64,000 nucleotides of DNA from JAOPZW01 sp963707695 (GTDB taxonomy: Bacteria; Actinomycetota; Thermoleophilia; Solirubrobacterales; Solirubrobacteraceae). This document shows, one piece after another, positions 45,448 to 53,112 of the stretch (its first letter is position 1; each line of letters begins with the position of its first letter). A model generated the notes under the pieces. It was not told the DNA's origin and searched no databases. It saw nothing but the letters and a program-made list of their open reading frames with translations. The stretch covers positions 1,112,813 to 1,176,812 of the forward strand of contig CAVPQY010000003.1 in assembly GCA_963707695.1 (NCBI GenBank). Reading direction: 5' to 3'. Position numbers and translations under genes: made by a program.

Positions 45448-46080
45448 ATGCTCTTCTCGCGTGACAAGGAGCGTCCCGCGGCCACGCTTCCCGGCCGCGA
45501 CGCCTCGCCGTTCCCGGCCCCGGAGCGCCACGCCGTCCTCGGCACGCCGCTCCAGCCGCCGTTCCCCGAGGGGCTCGAGGTCGCGTACTTCGCCCTGGGC
45601 TGCTTCTGGGGCGCCGAGCGCCTCTTCTGGGGCCTGGACGGCGTCTACTCGACCGCGGTCGGCTACGCCGGCGGCGGCACGCCGTTCCCCACCTACGAGG
45701 AGACGTGCACCGGCCGCACCGGCCACACCGAGACCGTGCAGGTCGTCTACGACCCGGCCGAGGTCTCCTACGCCGACCTGCTGAAGGTCTTCTGGGAGGA
45801 GCACGACCCGACCCAGGGCGACCGGCAGGGCAACGACGTCGGGACCCAGTACCGCTCGGCGATCTTCACGACGACCGAGGCGCAGGCCGCCGACGTGGAG
45901 CGCACCGGGGCCGCCTTCGAGGAGGGCCTGCGCGCCGCCGGCCACGGGCCGATCACCACCGAGGTCGCGCCGGCCGGCCCGTTCTACTACGCCGAGGACT
46001 ACCACCAGCAGTACCTCCACAAGGTGCCCCACGGCTACTGCGGCCTGAAGGGCACCGGCGTCACCTGCGCGATCGCCTAG
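45448..46080 (+). CDS. msrA: Peptide-methionine (S)-S-oxide reductase
   Basis: Repairs oxidised methionine in proteins. The 210-residue sequence has the active site LGCFWGAERLFWGLDGVYSTAVGYAGGGTPFPTYEETCTGRTGHTE, the YRSAIF segment, and the C-terminal AEDYHQQYLHKVPHGYCGLKGTGV with a Cys able to act as resolving residue. The N-terminal 45 residues with a PFPAPERHAVLGTPLQPPFP stretch are typical of the actinobacterial form. TAGAAT lies six bases before the ATG, partly followed by GGAGG, so the transcript may be leaderless. Confidence 0.95.
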   Translation: MLFSRDKERPAATLPGRDASPFPAPERHAVLGTPLQPPFPEGLEVAYFALGCFWGAERLFWGLDGVYSTAVGYAGGGTPFPTYEETCTGRTGHTETVQVVYDPAEVSYADLLKVFWEEHDPTQGDRQGNDVGTQYRSAIFTTTEAQAADVERTGAAFEEGLRAAGHGPITTEVAPAGPFYYAEDYHQQYLHKVPHGYCGLKGTGVTCAIA

Positions 46081-46092
46081 GGAGCCGCGCGT

Positions 46093-46109
46093 GGGCGGCC
46101 GCGCCGCCC
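46093..46109. terminator. Hairpin between convergent msrA and metallophosphoesterase genes
   Basis: GGGCGGC-CGC-GCCGCCC forms a perfect seven-base stem in the 51-base gap between two convergent stops. It can serve both strands. Confidence 0.5.
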
Positions 46110-46131
46110 GCCCGGGCACCGGCGCCGCCGG

Positions 46132-47007
46132 CTAGGGCCGGCAGCGCAGTCTCCCGCGGTCGAGCGTCCGCCCGGCCGCGCTGACGAAGGCCCAGCGGGC
46201 GCTCCCGCGCCGCAGCTGCAGCCGCAGCGCGCCGAAGGTCGAGTCGTTCCCGAAGGCCAGCCGATGGTCGGCGCGCAGCGGGTAGAGGCCGCGCCCGCCG
46301 GCTCCGGCCACGAACTGGGTCAGGCCGCCCGCGGGCCGGAAGCGCTGCAGGTCGTGGTCGTGCCCGCTGAGGACGATCGTCGCGTGCCCGCGCAGCGCGT
46401 CCCACAGCGGGGCCATGTCGTCCTGGTCGCCGTGGCTGCCGGCGCTCAGGCGCGCGCGGTGCCAGAACGCGATCCGGCACGTGCCGCGGCCGCGCAGCTG
46501 GCGGCGCAGCCAGCGCTCCTGCGCCGAGCCGCGCTGGTGCGCCGCCTCGGAGTCCAGCGCCAGCAGCGTCCACCCGCCCGCCGAGAAGCGGTACCAGTCC
46601 GGCGGCGTGCGGCCGTGCGCCCGCCGCCAGTAGGGGTCGTAGCCCGAGCTCTGGCTCCGCGCGTCGTGGTTGCCCGAGACCGGCGCGGTGATGCGCTTCA
46701 AGCGCCCGTAGCTCGGGTCGTACCCCGTCCGGAACTCCGCGGCGGTGCCGTCCTCGTAGACGTCGCCGAGGTAGGCGAAGCGATCCGGCCGGCCGCGGGC
46801 GATGAGCGCCGCGACGGCCCGCCCGTCCGCGCGGGCGTCGCCGTCGCCGACGGCCCAGACCGTCGCCCGCGGGCCCGGGACCGAGCCCACGAAGGGCCCG
46901 CCGCCCGATCCCGCCGCGCGGTCGGCCGACGAGCTGGCCGAGCAGCCGGCCGCGGCCGCGGCGGTGGCGGCCGTGAGGGCCCCGAGCAGGACGAGACAAC
47001 GCGGCAT
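46132..47007 (-). CDS. Metallophosphoesterase lipoprotein
   Basis: A 291-residue protein with a lipoprotein signal (VLLGALTAATAAAAAGC, lipobox Cys near 22). The calcineurin-like fold has VWAVGDGDARADG (motif I is modified: GDGD in place of GDxH), FAYLGDVYEDGT, VSGNHDARS, RIAFWHRARLSAG and VLSGHDHDLQRF, so most metal ligands are present. Members act on phosphate esters outside the membrane; the GDGD change at the first motif is worth noting. TAGCCT lies nine bases before the ATG. Confidence 0.85.
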   Translation of the reverse strand: MPRCLVLLGALTAATAAAAAGCSASSSADRAAGSGGGPFVGSVPGPRATVWAVGDGDARADGRAVAALIARGRPDRFAYLGDVYEDGTAAEFRTGYDPSYGRLKRITAPVSGNHDARSQSSGYDPYWRRAHGRTPPDWYRFSAGGWTLLALDSEAAHQRGSAQERWLRRQLRGRGTCRIAFWHRARLSAGSHGDQDDMAPLWDALRGHATIVLSGHDHDLQRFRPAGGLTQFVAGAGGRGLYPLRADHRLAFGNDSTFGALRLQLRRGSARWAFVSAAGRTLDRGRLRCRP

Positions 47008-47019
47008 CGCGCGCCGAGG

Positions 47020-47262
47020 CTAGCGGTCGAGCAGGTGGTCGAGCGTCGGCTGCGCCGGGTCGGCGGCCGGTCCCGGGACCCCGGCCGCGCGCCAGTGGAA
47101 CGTCACGTCGGCGGCCTTGACCGTGGTCGCGCGCAGCCCCGCCTCCAGCGGCTGGACCTGGAAGCCGCCGGCGACGCGCCCGCGGACCAGGGCGTGGAAG
47201 ACGCGCCCGCGCCGGGCGACGCGGACGACGTCCTGGGGGTGGATGTCCTCGTGCGCGGCCAC
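47020..47262 (-). CDS. Small hypothetical protein, 80 aa
   Basis: A GTG start gives an 80-residue soluble protein, VAAHEDIHPQDVVRVARRGRVFHALVRG..., with a compact beta-rich look and no cysteine. It is 13 bases downstream of the FAH-like gene on the same strand and might belong to that transcript. No family recognised. The sequence RVARRGRVFHALVRGRVAGGFQVQPL could be an SH3-like or KOW-like strand pair, but this is weak. Confidence 0.5.
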   Translation of the reverse strand: MAAHEDIHPQDVVRVARRGRVFHALVRGRVAGGFQVQPLEAGLRATTVKAADVTFHWRAAGVPGPAADPAQPTLDHLLDR

Positions 47263-47275
47263 GGGGCCGCAGAGG

Positions 47276-48163
47276 CTACCCGTCGCGGCCGGCGTCGCCC
47301 GGGCTCGGGGCGACGGCCGCCGCCTCGCGCTCGGCCTCGTCCTCGGGCAGGGCCAGCGCGACGTGGAGCGTGGCCGCCGTGACCCGGGGCTGCTCGCCGA
47401 CGGGCTCGAGGTCGCGGTCGAGCTCCACCACCGGGTTGCTCAGGCGGCCGATGCCCTCGATCTCCACGTCGACGACCTGTCCCGGCTGCACCGGGCGCGA
47501 GTGGGCCGGGGTCCCGGTGAGCAGGACGTCGCCGGGCTCGAGCGTCATGAGCCGCGCCGCGTCGGCGACCTGGTAGGCCGCGCTGAAGACGAGGTCGGTC
47601 CCCGTGTGGGCCTCCTGGACGAGCTCGCCGTCGACGTAGGTCCGCAGCCACAGGTCGTCGGGGTCGACGTCCTCGGCGTCGGCGAGCACCGGGCCCAGCG
47701 GGCAGAACCCGTCCTGGCCCTTGACGCGCAGCATCGCCCCGCGGTCGGCGTGGCGGAAGTCGTGGACGCCCCAGTCGTTGGCCACGGTGTAGCCGCGGAC
47801 GTAGCGCAGCGCGTCCGCGACGGAGGTCCCCAGGCAGCGCTCGCCGATGACGACGGCCAGCTCGCCCTCGTAGTTCAGGTAGCGGCAGCCGCGCGGGCGT
47901 GCCACGGGCGCGCGGTGGGCGCTCACCGACGACGGCGGCTTGAGGAAGAAGGCGGGCGCCTCGAGCGGGTGCGCCATCGCGTACTCGTCCATGCGCGAGC
48001 GGTAGCTCAGGTGGGTCGCCACGATCTTCGACGGCGCGGGGACCGCGGGCAGCCACACCGCGCCGGCGGTCGCCACCGTGCGCGCGTCGGGCAGCGTGAT
48101 GACGTCGCCCTCGACGGTCCCCTCCACGGCCTGGCCGTCGACCTCGATCCGCGCGCGCCTCAC
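47276..48163 (-). CDS. Fumarylacetoacetate hydrolase-family enzyme
   Basis: GTG at 48163 overlaps the stop of the ADC-like gene (GTGA). The 295-residue protein carries IVATHLSYRSRMDEY, FFLKPPSSVSAHRAPV, YLNYEGELAVVIG (metal Glu pair), GYTVANDWGVHDFRHADRGAMLRVKGQDGFCPLGPVL and DVLLTGTPAHSRPVQPGQVVDVEIEGIGRLSNPV. These are the marks of FAH/HpaG-type hydrolases, isomerases and decarboxylases that act on ring-cleavage or keto-acid products. The C-terminal 40 residues are an acidic extension. It lies in a divergon controlled by operator B. Confidence 0.9.
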   Translation of the reverse strand: MRRARIEVDGQAVEGTVEGDVITLPDARTVATAGAVWLPAVPAPSKIVATHLSYRSRMDEYAMAHPLEAPAFFLKPPSSVSAHRAPVARPRGCRYLNYEGELAVVIGERCLGTSVADALRYVRGYTVANDWGVHDFRHADRGAMLRVKGQDGFCPLGPVLADAEDVDPDDLWLRTYVDGELVQEAHTGTDLVFSAAYQVADAARLMTLEPGDVLLTGTPAHSRPVQPGQVVDVEIEGIGRLSNPVVELDRDLEPVGEQPRVTAATLHVALALPEDEAEREAAAVAPSPGDAGRDG

Positions 48164-48978
48164 GGCCGCATCGCCTCCTTGTCGTGCTGGGCGACGACCT
48201 CGCCGCCGTCCACCGTGTACCCGAAGGAGAAGCGGAAGCCCTTCAGCACCTCGTGCGGCGCGATGGCCTGCAGGTCCTCGAGCGTGTCGTCGTAGAGCCG
48301 CAGCTCGGCGCCGCCCTCCCAGACCTCGGTCGCCTCGCGGTCGGTCCCGCCCGCGCGGACGAGCTCGGCCACGGCCGGGACGACGCCGTCGTAGGCGGGG
48401 AAGTGGCGGGTGTTGTGCATCGGCGGGTCGTTGACGGTCGGGCCGGTCTCGGACACGCGCTCGAGCGTGACGACCGCGCGCGCGACCTGGCGGTCGTTCG
48501 CCGCGCAGGTCGCGCCGAAGCGCGCGCCCGGGGCCATGCCGTGCGGCGCGGCGCGGCCGACGGGGAAGGTCCGGGTCAGGTGGATCGAGCCGAGCTTCTT
48601 CGGGAAGCCCTGGATCCAGCCGCGGTACATCGCGAAGTCCTTGTCCACCCAGATGTAGACGCAGCGGCTCACGGGCTGCCCGCGGAACGTCGCTCCCACG
48701 ACGAGGAAGAACTCCTTGTACTGGCTCTGGACGGGGTCGACGAGCTCGTGGAAGTCGCCGCTGCAGGACTGCCAGTCGGCGAAGATCGCCGCGACGAGGC
48801 CCTCCCGCCCGTCCCCGGCGGCAGGCTCGAGCTCGGGCGGCAGCAGCGCGGCGACCGCGTCCGGGTCCGTGCGGTACTCGACGATGAGGAAGTCGCCCGA
48901 GTAGTGCCACGGCGGGGGCGGGACGAGGCTCGCGCGGCCGTCGGGGGAGAGGGGTGCGGTGTAGCCCTTGGGCGGCAT
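48160..48978 (-). CDS. Acetoacetate decarboxylase-family protein
   Basis: The ATG at 48978 (MPPKGYTAPL) gives 272 residues. ADC-fold features include PPPWHYSGDFLIVEYRTDPDAVAALLPPELEP at the N-terminus and RGWIQGFPKKLGSIHLTR, where the Lys pair corresponds to the Schiff-base lysine of acetoacetate decarboxylase. The family includes true decarboxylases and enzymes that act on other 2- or 3-keto compounds. It is co-translated with the FAH-like gene and is the minus-strand gene nearest operator B (100 bases upstream). Confidence 0.85.
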   Translation of the reverse strand: MPPKGYTAPLSPDGRASLVPPPPWHYSGDFLIVEYRTDPDAVAALLPPELEPAAGDGREGLVAAIFADWQSCSGDFHELVDPVQSQYKEFFLVVGATFRGQPVSRCVYIWVDKDFAMYRGWIQGFPKKLGSIHLTRTFPVGRAAPHGMAPGARFGATCAANDRQVARAVVTLERVSETGPTVNDPPMHNTRHFPAYDGVVPAVAELVRAGGTDREATEVWEGGAELRLYDDTLEDLQAIAPHEVLKGFRFSFGYTVDGGEVVAQHDKEAMRP

Positions 48979-49077
48979 GGTCAGCGGGCCGCGGGGACCG
49001 GCGCGCGGCGGGACGAACCGTACCCCTCGGCCCACACGGTCCCGGCCCGCCGCCCGATCTTGACCGTCATCCAAAAA

Positions 49078-49092
49078 TGGATACATTATCCA
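49078..49092. promoter_or_regulatory. GntR-type operator, site B (identical to site A)
   Basis: TGGATA-CAT-TATCCA, identical over 15 bases to 35815-35829, in the 170-base gap between the divergent ADC-like gene and the ferredoxin gene. The flanks (AAA before, AAG after) are also AT-rich. It ties the ferredoxin/reductase pair and the ADC/FAH pair to the GntR regulator encoded at 38556. Confidence 0.82.
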
Positions 49093-49148
49093 AAGACAGT
49101 CCGCAACCGGGTCGCCCGGCCCGGCGCGAGCCACCGGAAGGGAGCCTG

Positions 49149-49343
49149 ATGGCGCTGAAGGTCGACGTCGACATGGACCTCTGCCAGGCGCACGGCGAGT
49201 GCGTCTTCGCCGCGCCGGAGGTGTTCGAGCTCGACGACGACGACCAGCTGCACTGGGTCGCCGAGCCCGACGAGTCGCTGCGCGAGAAGGTCCACCAGGC
49301 CGAGAAGGTCTGCCCCGTCTCGGCCATTCGGGTCACCGGGTAG
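49149..49343 (+). CDS. Single-cluster ferredoxin (3Fe-4S type)
   Basis: A 64-residue ferredoxin with KVDVDMDLCQAHGECVFAAPEVFEL and KVCPVSAIRV. The spacing C-x5-C and C-P, with Ala/His in place of the missing ligand, fits a [3Fe-4S] ferredoxin of the kind that serves actinobacterial P450s. GGGAG lies eight bases before the ATG. It is 12 bases upstream of the reductase gene and is the probable electron donor to the P450 at 37282, which shares its operator. Confidence 0.92.
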   Translation: MALKVDVDMDLCQAHGECVFAAPEVFELDDDDQLHWVAEPDESLREKVHQAEKVCPVSAIRVTG

Positions 49344-49354
49344 GCTCCGGCGCC

Positions 49355-50581
49355 ATGGACCGCGTCGTCGTCGTCGGCGCGTCGCTCGCGGGTCTGCGCG
49401 CCGCCGAGGCCGTGCGCGAGCACGGCCACGAGGGGCCGCTCCTGGTGGTGGGCGACGAGCCCCATGCGCCCTACACGCGCCCGCCGCTGTCCAAGCAGCT
49501 CCTGGCCGGTGCGTGGGAGCGCGAGAAGGTCGACCTGCGCTGGCGCGAGGTCGACGCCGAGTGGCGCCTCGGCGTCGCGGCGACCGGCCTGGACCTCGCC
49601 CGCCGGCGCGTGGCGCTCGCCGACGGCGACGAGCTCGGCTACGACGGGCTCGTGGTGGCCACCGGGGCGCGGCCGCGGCCCTGGCCCGGTGGCGATCCGC
49701 CGCCCGCCGGGGTCTTCACCCTGCGCGCCGTCGACGACGCGCTCGCCCTGCGGGAGGCCCTGGGGACGGCGGGCCGGATCGTCATCGTGGGCGCGGGCTT
49801 CATCGGCTGCGAGGTGGCCGCCACCGCCCGGGCCCGCGGGGTGGAGGTCGTCCTCTGCGACGTCGCGGCCACCCCCATGGCGGTGCTCGGGCCCGAGCTC
49901 GGCGCGGCCTGCGCCGCGCTGCAGCTCGACCACGGCGTCGAGCTCGTCCTCGGGCGCGGGGTGGACCGCTTCGAGGCCGACGGCTCCGGCCGGCTCGCGC
50001 GCGTGGTGCTGGCCGACGGCGCGGCCGTCGAGGCGGAGGCCGCGCTCGTCGCGCTGGGGGCGCTGCCGAACGTCGGCTGGCTCGAGGGCTCAGGCCTGGA
50101 CGTCTCCCAGGGGCTCGTCTGCGACGTCCACTGCGCGGCCGTCGGCCACCCGGAGGTCGTCGGGGCGGGCGACGTCGCCGCCTGGCCGCACCCCCTCGCC
50201 GGCGGCGCCCTCGTCCGCGTCGAGCACTGGAGCAACGCCGCCGAGCAGGGCACGCTCGCAGGCGCGAACCTCCTGCGCGCGCCGGCCGACCGGGAGCCGT
50301 ACGACGCGGTGCCCGCGTTCTGGTCGGACCAGTACGACGTCAAGGTGCAGTCCGTGGGCTTCCCGACCCACGCCGAGCGCGTCCGCGTGCTCGAGGGCTC
50401 GATCGCCGAGCGCCGCTTCGTGGCCGCCGGTGAGCGCGACGGGCGCGTGATCGCGGCGATCGGCTTCAACGCGGCCCGCCGCATGCCCGCCTACCGGCGT
50501 CACATCGCCGAGCAGGCGTCCTTCGACGACCTCGTCGCCGCGCTGGCCGACGACGAGCGCGCGCTGCCCGTCGCGGGATGA
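49355..50581 (+). CDS. FAD-dependent ferredoxin reductase
   Basis: A 408-residue reductase of the putidaredoxin-reductase type. The FAD motif is RVVVVGASLAGLRAAEAVREHG, then PYTRPPLSKQLLAG, LVVATGARPRPWPG, the NAD motif RIVIVGAGFIGCEVAATARARGVEVVLCD, and VVGAGDVAAWPHPLAGGALVRVEHWSNAAEQG. Electrons would pass from NAD(P)H to the ferredoxin encoded just upstream and then to a P450. TAGGCT eight bases before the ATG is a possible extra promoter. Confidence 0.93.
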   Translation: MDRVVVVGASLAGLRAAEAVREHGHEGPLLVVGDEPHAPYTRPPLSKQLLAGAWEREKVDLRWREVDAEWRLGVAATGLDLARRRVALADGDELGYDGLVVATGARPRPWPGGDPPPAGVFTLRAVDDALALREALGTAGRIVIVGAGFIGCEVAATARARGVEVVLCDVAATPMAVLGPELGAACAALQLDHGVELVLGRGVDRFEADGSGRLARVVLADGAAVEAEAALVALGALPNVGWLEGSGLDVSQGLVCDVHCAAVGHPEVVGAGDVAAWPHPLAGGALVRVEHWSNAAEQGTLAGANLLRAPADREPYDAVPAFWSDQYDVKVQSVGFPTHAERVRVLEGSIAERRFVAAGERDGRVIAAIGFNAARRMPAYRRHIAEQASFDDLVAALADDERALPVAG

Positions 50582-51546
50582 GGGCCCGCCGCGGCACCGC
50601 GGCCGTCGTGCCGGCGGCACTCGCGCTCGTGCTCGGGGCGGCGGGCGACGCGACCGTCGCCGGGGCGAGCTCGCGCGTCGGCGGCTGCCCGCTCTTTCCG
50701 CGCTCCTCGCCCTGGCACCAGCGTGTCGACCGGCTCCCGGTCCTGCCGGGCTCGGACCGCATGGTCGACGCGGTCGGGCGCCACGCGCCGCTGCACGCCG
50801 ACTTCGGCGCCGGCCGCTACGCCGGAGGGCCGATCGGCATCCCGTACGTCGTCGTGCCGCGGGGCCAGCGCCGCGTCCCGGTCCGCTTCGCCTACGCGGA
50901 CGAGTCCGACCGGGGGCTCTACCCGATCCCGCCCCGCGCCCCGGTCGAGGGTGGCCGCGCCGCGACGGGCGACCGCCACGTCCTCGTCGTCCAGCGCGGC
51001 ACCTGCCGGCTGTTCGAGCTCTTCGACGCCCACCCCGTCGGGAGCACGGCGCGCCCGCGCCGCTGGCGCGCGGGGTCCGGCGCGACGTGGTCGCTGCGCT
51101 CGACGCGGCTGCGGCCGTTCGGCTGGACCTCGGCCGACGCCGCCGGGCTGCCGATCCTCCCCGGGCTGGCGCGCTGGCCGGAGGTGCGCTCGGGCCGGAT
51201 CGACCACGCGCTGCGGATCACCGTCCCGCGCACGCGCCGGGCGGCGATCCCCCCGGCGCGGCACGTCGCCTCGGGGTCGACGGACCCCGACCTCCCGGCC
51301 ATGGGCCAGCGGCTGCGCCTGAAGGCGTCGGTCGACGTGGGGCGGTTCCCGCGGCAGGCCCGGGTCGTGCTCCGGGGCCTGCGCGAGTACGGCGGCATCG
51401 TCGCCGACAACGGCTCGGCCTGGTTCGTGTCCGGCGCGCCGGACCGCCACTGGGACGACGACGCGCTCCACGCGCTCGCGCGGCTGACGGGCGACGACCT
51501 GGAGGTCGTCGACACCGGGCGCGCCGCCCGGACGCCGCCGGCCTAG
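50578..51546 (+). CDS. Secreted protein of unknown function
   Basis: The ATG overlaps the reductase stop (ATGA). The 322-residue protein begins with a signal peptide (MRARRGTAAVVPAALALVLGAAGDATVAGA). The mature part has CPLFPRSSPWHQRVDRLPVLPGSD, RFAYADESDRGLYPIPP, RHVLVVQRGTCRLFELFDA, GWTSADAAGLPILPGLARWPEV, IDHALRIT, and a C-terminal YGGIVADNGSAWFVSGAPDRHWDDDALHALARLTGDDLEVVDT. I recall similar secreted proteins in soil bacteria but no assigned function. Translational coupling to a cytosolic ferredoxin reductase looks accidental. Confidence 0.65.
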   Translation: MRARRGTAAVVPAALALVLGAAGDATVAGASSRVGGCPLFPRSSPWHQRVDRLPVLPGSDRMVDAVGRHAPLHADFGAGRYAGGPIGIPYVVVPRGQRRVPVRFAYADESDRGLYPIPPRAPVEGGRAATGDRHVLVVQRGTCRLFELFDAHPVGSTARPRRWRAGSGATWSLRSTRLRPFGWTSADAAGLPILPGLARWPEVRSGRIDHALRITVPRTRRAAIPPARHVASGSTDPDLPAMGQRLRLKASVDVGRFPRQARVVLRGLREYGGIVADNGSAWFVSGAPDRHWDDDALHALARLTGDDLEVVDTGRAARTPPA

Positions 51547-51591
51547 GCAGGCCCGGCGCCCGCGCGCGCCGCCCCGCGTAGGCTCGCCCGC

Positions 51592-53112
51592 GTGCGCCGC
51601 GCCGTCGTCCTGCTCCTCCCGCTGCTCCTCGTCGCCGTCGTGCCGGCGACCGCCTCGGCCGCCGTCCCCGCCGCCGCGGCGGTCCGCCCGCTGCACGCCG
51701 TGCCCGATCCGGTGGCCGGCGGGCGCCTGGTGGACGACCGCGGGCGCGAGGTCCTCCTGCGCGGCGTCAACGTCAACGCCCTGGCCGAGTACTGGAAGGG
51801 CACGCCCTTCCCGACCACCTTCCCGCTCGCCGCGCAGGACCCGGCTCGGATGCGCCGCATCGGGTGGAACGCGGTCCGCCTGCTCGTCTCGTGGTCGCGC
51901 GTGGAGCCGGTCCCGGGCCGCTACGACGAGCGGTACCTCGACCTCGTCGCGCGGACCGCGCGCCGGCTCGGGCGCGAGGGCCTGGCCGTCGTCGTCGACG
52001 CCCACCAGGACGCGTGGGGCGCGTCGCTCGCCGCGCCCCCGGGGACGACCTGCCCGCCGGGGCTCACGCCGGCGCTGGGCTGGGACGGGGCCCCCGCCTG
52101 GGCGACCATGGACAGCGGCGCGTCGCGCTGCGACCCCGGCGTCCGCGAGGCGGTGCCCGCGGTGCTGGCCGCGTGGCGGGCGTTCTTCGCCGACCAGGGC
52201 GGAGTGCGGCGGCGCTTCGTGGCGATGTGGGGGCACGTCGCGCGGCGGATGCGCGGCGTCGGCGCGGTCGTCGGCTACGACCTCCTCAACGAGCCGGGCG
52301 CGCTGGACGCGGGCGCCCAGCAGGCGCTCTCGGGCGTCTACGCGGACGCGCTGGCCGCGATCCGGCGGGCCCCCGGCCCGCGGAAGCTCGTCCTCTTCGA
52401 GCCGTCGGTCACCTGGTCGGCCACGGGCCACGGCGCGCCCCCGGCCTTCCGGCACGACGCGGACGTCGTCTACGCGCCGCACCTTTACACCGGCGGCTTC
52501 ACGAACGGGCCGATCACCGCGTCGGCCTTCCGGGTCGCGCGCGACGAGGCGCGCGGCTTCGGCGGCGCGCCGGTGCTCTCGGGCGAGTGGGGGTCCGGCC
52601 CCGAGCGCGCCGGGACGCCCGACGACTACTTCGCCGCGCACCAGTCGCTGCAGGACCGCTTCCGGATCTCGGCGACGCTGTGGACCTGGCGCGAGAGCTG
52701 CGGCGACCCGCACAAGGTGGGCGACCTGCGCGCGGGCCGGATCCCGGAGGTGTGGGGGCTCTTCGACGTCGACTGCCGCACGAACGCCGTGCGCGGCGTC
52801 CGCGCCGCGCTCGCCGCGTCGCTGACACGCGGCTACGTCCGTGCCGCGCCCGGGCGCCTGGTGAGCACCGCGTGGGACCCCGCCTCGCGCGCGCTGCGCG
52901 CCGCGGGGGCGGGCGCCCGTCGGCGCGGCGGCGACCTCGTCGCGTTCTGGCCCCGAGCGGGCGGGCCCGCGCCGCGGATCCACGGACGGGGCCTGCGGTC
53001 GGTTCGCGTGCGCGGGGACCTCGTGCTCGCCCGCCCGCGCGGCGGCGCCTGGTCGCTCGTCGTCGGCCCGCGGGGGGTCAGCCCCGCGCGGGCGGCGTCC
53101 AGCGCGCGGTGA
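51592..53112 (+). CDS. Secreted GH5 endoglycoceramidase-like glycosidase
   Basis: GTG start with TAGGCT seven bases upstream; 506 residues. A signal peptide (RRAVVLLLPLLLVAVVPATASAA) is followed by a TIM barrel: VLLRGVNVNALAEYWKGTPFP, RIGWNAVRLLVSWSRVEP, AVVVDAHQDAWGA, VVGYDLLNEPGALD (acid/base Glu), ADVVYAPHLYTGG and GAPVLSGEWGSGPE (nucleophile Glu). A C-terminal beta-sandwich of about 90 residues completes the family layout. Such enzymes cleave glycosphingolipids or other beta-glycosides. It overlaps the convergent TetR gene by 35 bases. Confidence 0.9.
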   Translation: MRRAVVLLLPLLLVAVVPATASAAVPAAAAVRPLHAVPDPVAGGRLVDDRGREVLLRGVNVNALAEYWKGTPFPTTFPLAAQDPARMRRIGWNAVRLLVSWSRVEPVPGRYDERYLDLVARTARRLGREGLAVVVDAHQDAWGASLAAPPGTTCPPGLTPALGWDGAPAWATMDSGASRCDPGVREAVPAVLAAWRAFFADQGGVRRRFVAMWGHVARRMRGVGAVVGYDLLNEPGALDAGAQQALSGVYADALAAIRRAPGPRKLVLFEPSVTWSATGHGAPPAFRHDADVVYAPHLYTGGFTNGPITASAFRVARDEARGFGGAPVLSGEWGSGPERAGTPDDYFAAHQSLQDRFRISATLWTWRESCGDPHKVGDLRAGRIPEVWGLFDVDCRTNAVRGVRAALAASLTRGYVRAAPGRLVSTAWDPASRALRAAGAGARRRGGDLVAFWPRAGGPAPRIHGRGLRSVRVRGDLVLARPRGGAWSLVVGPRGVSPARAASSAR

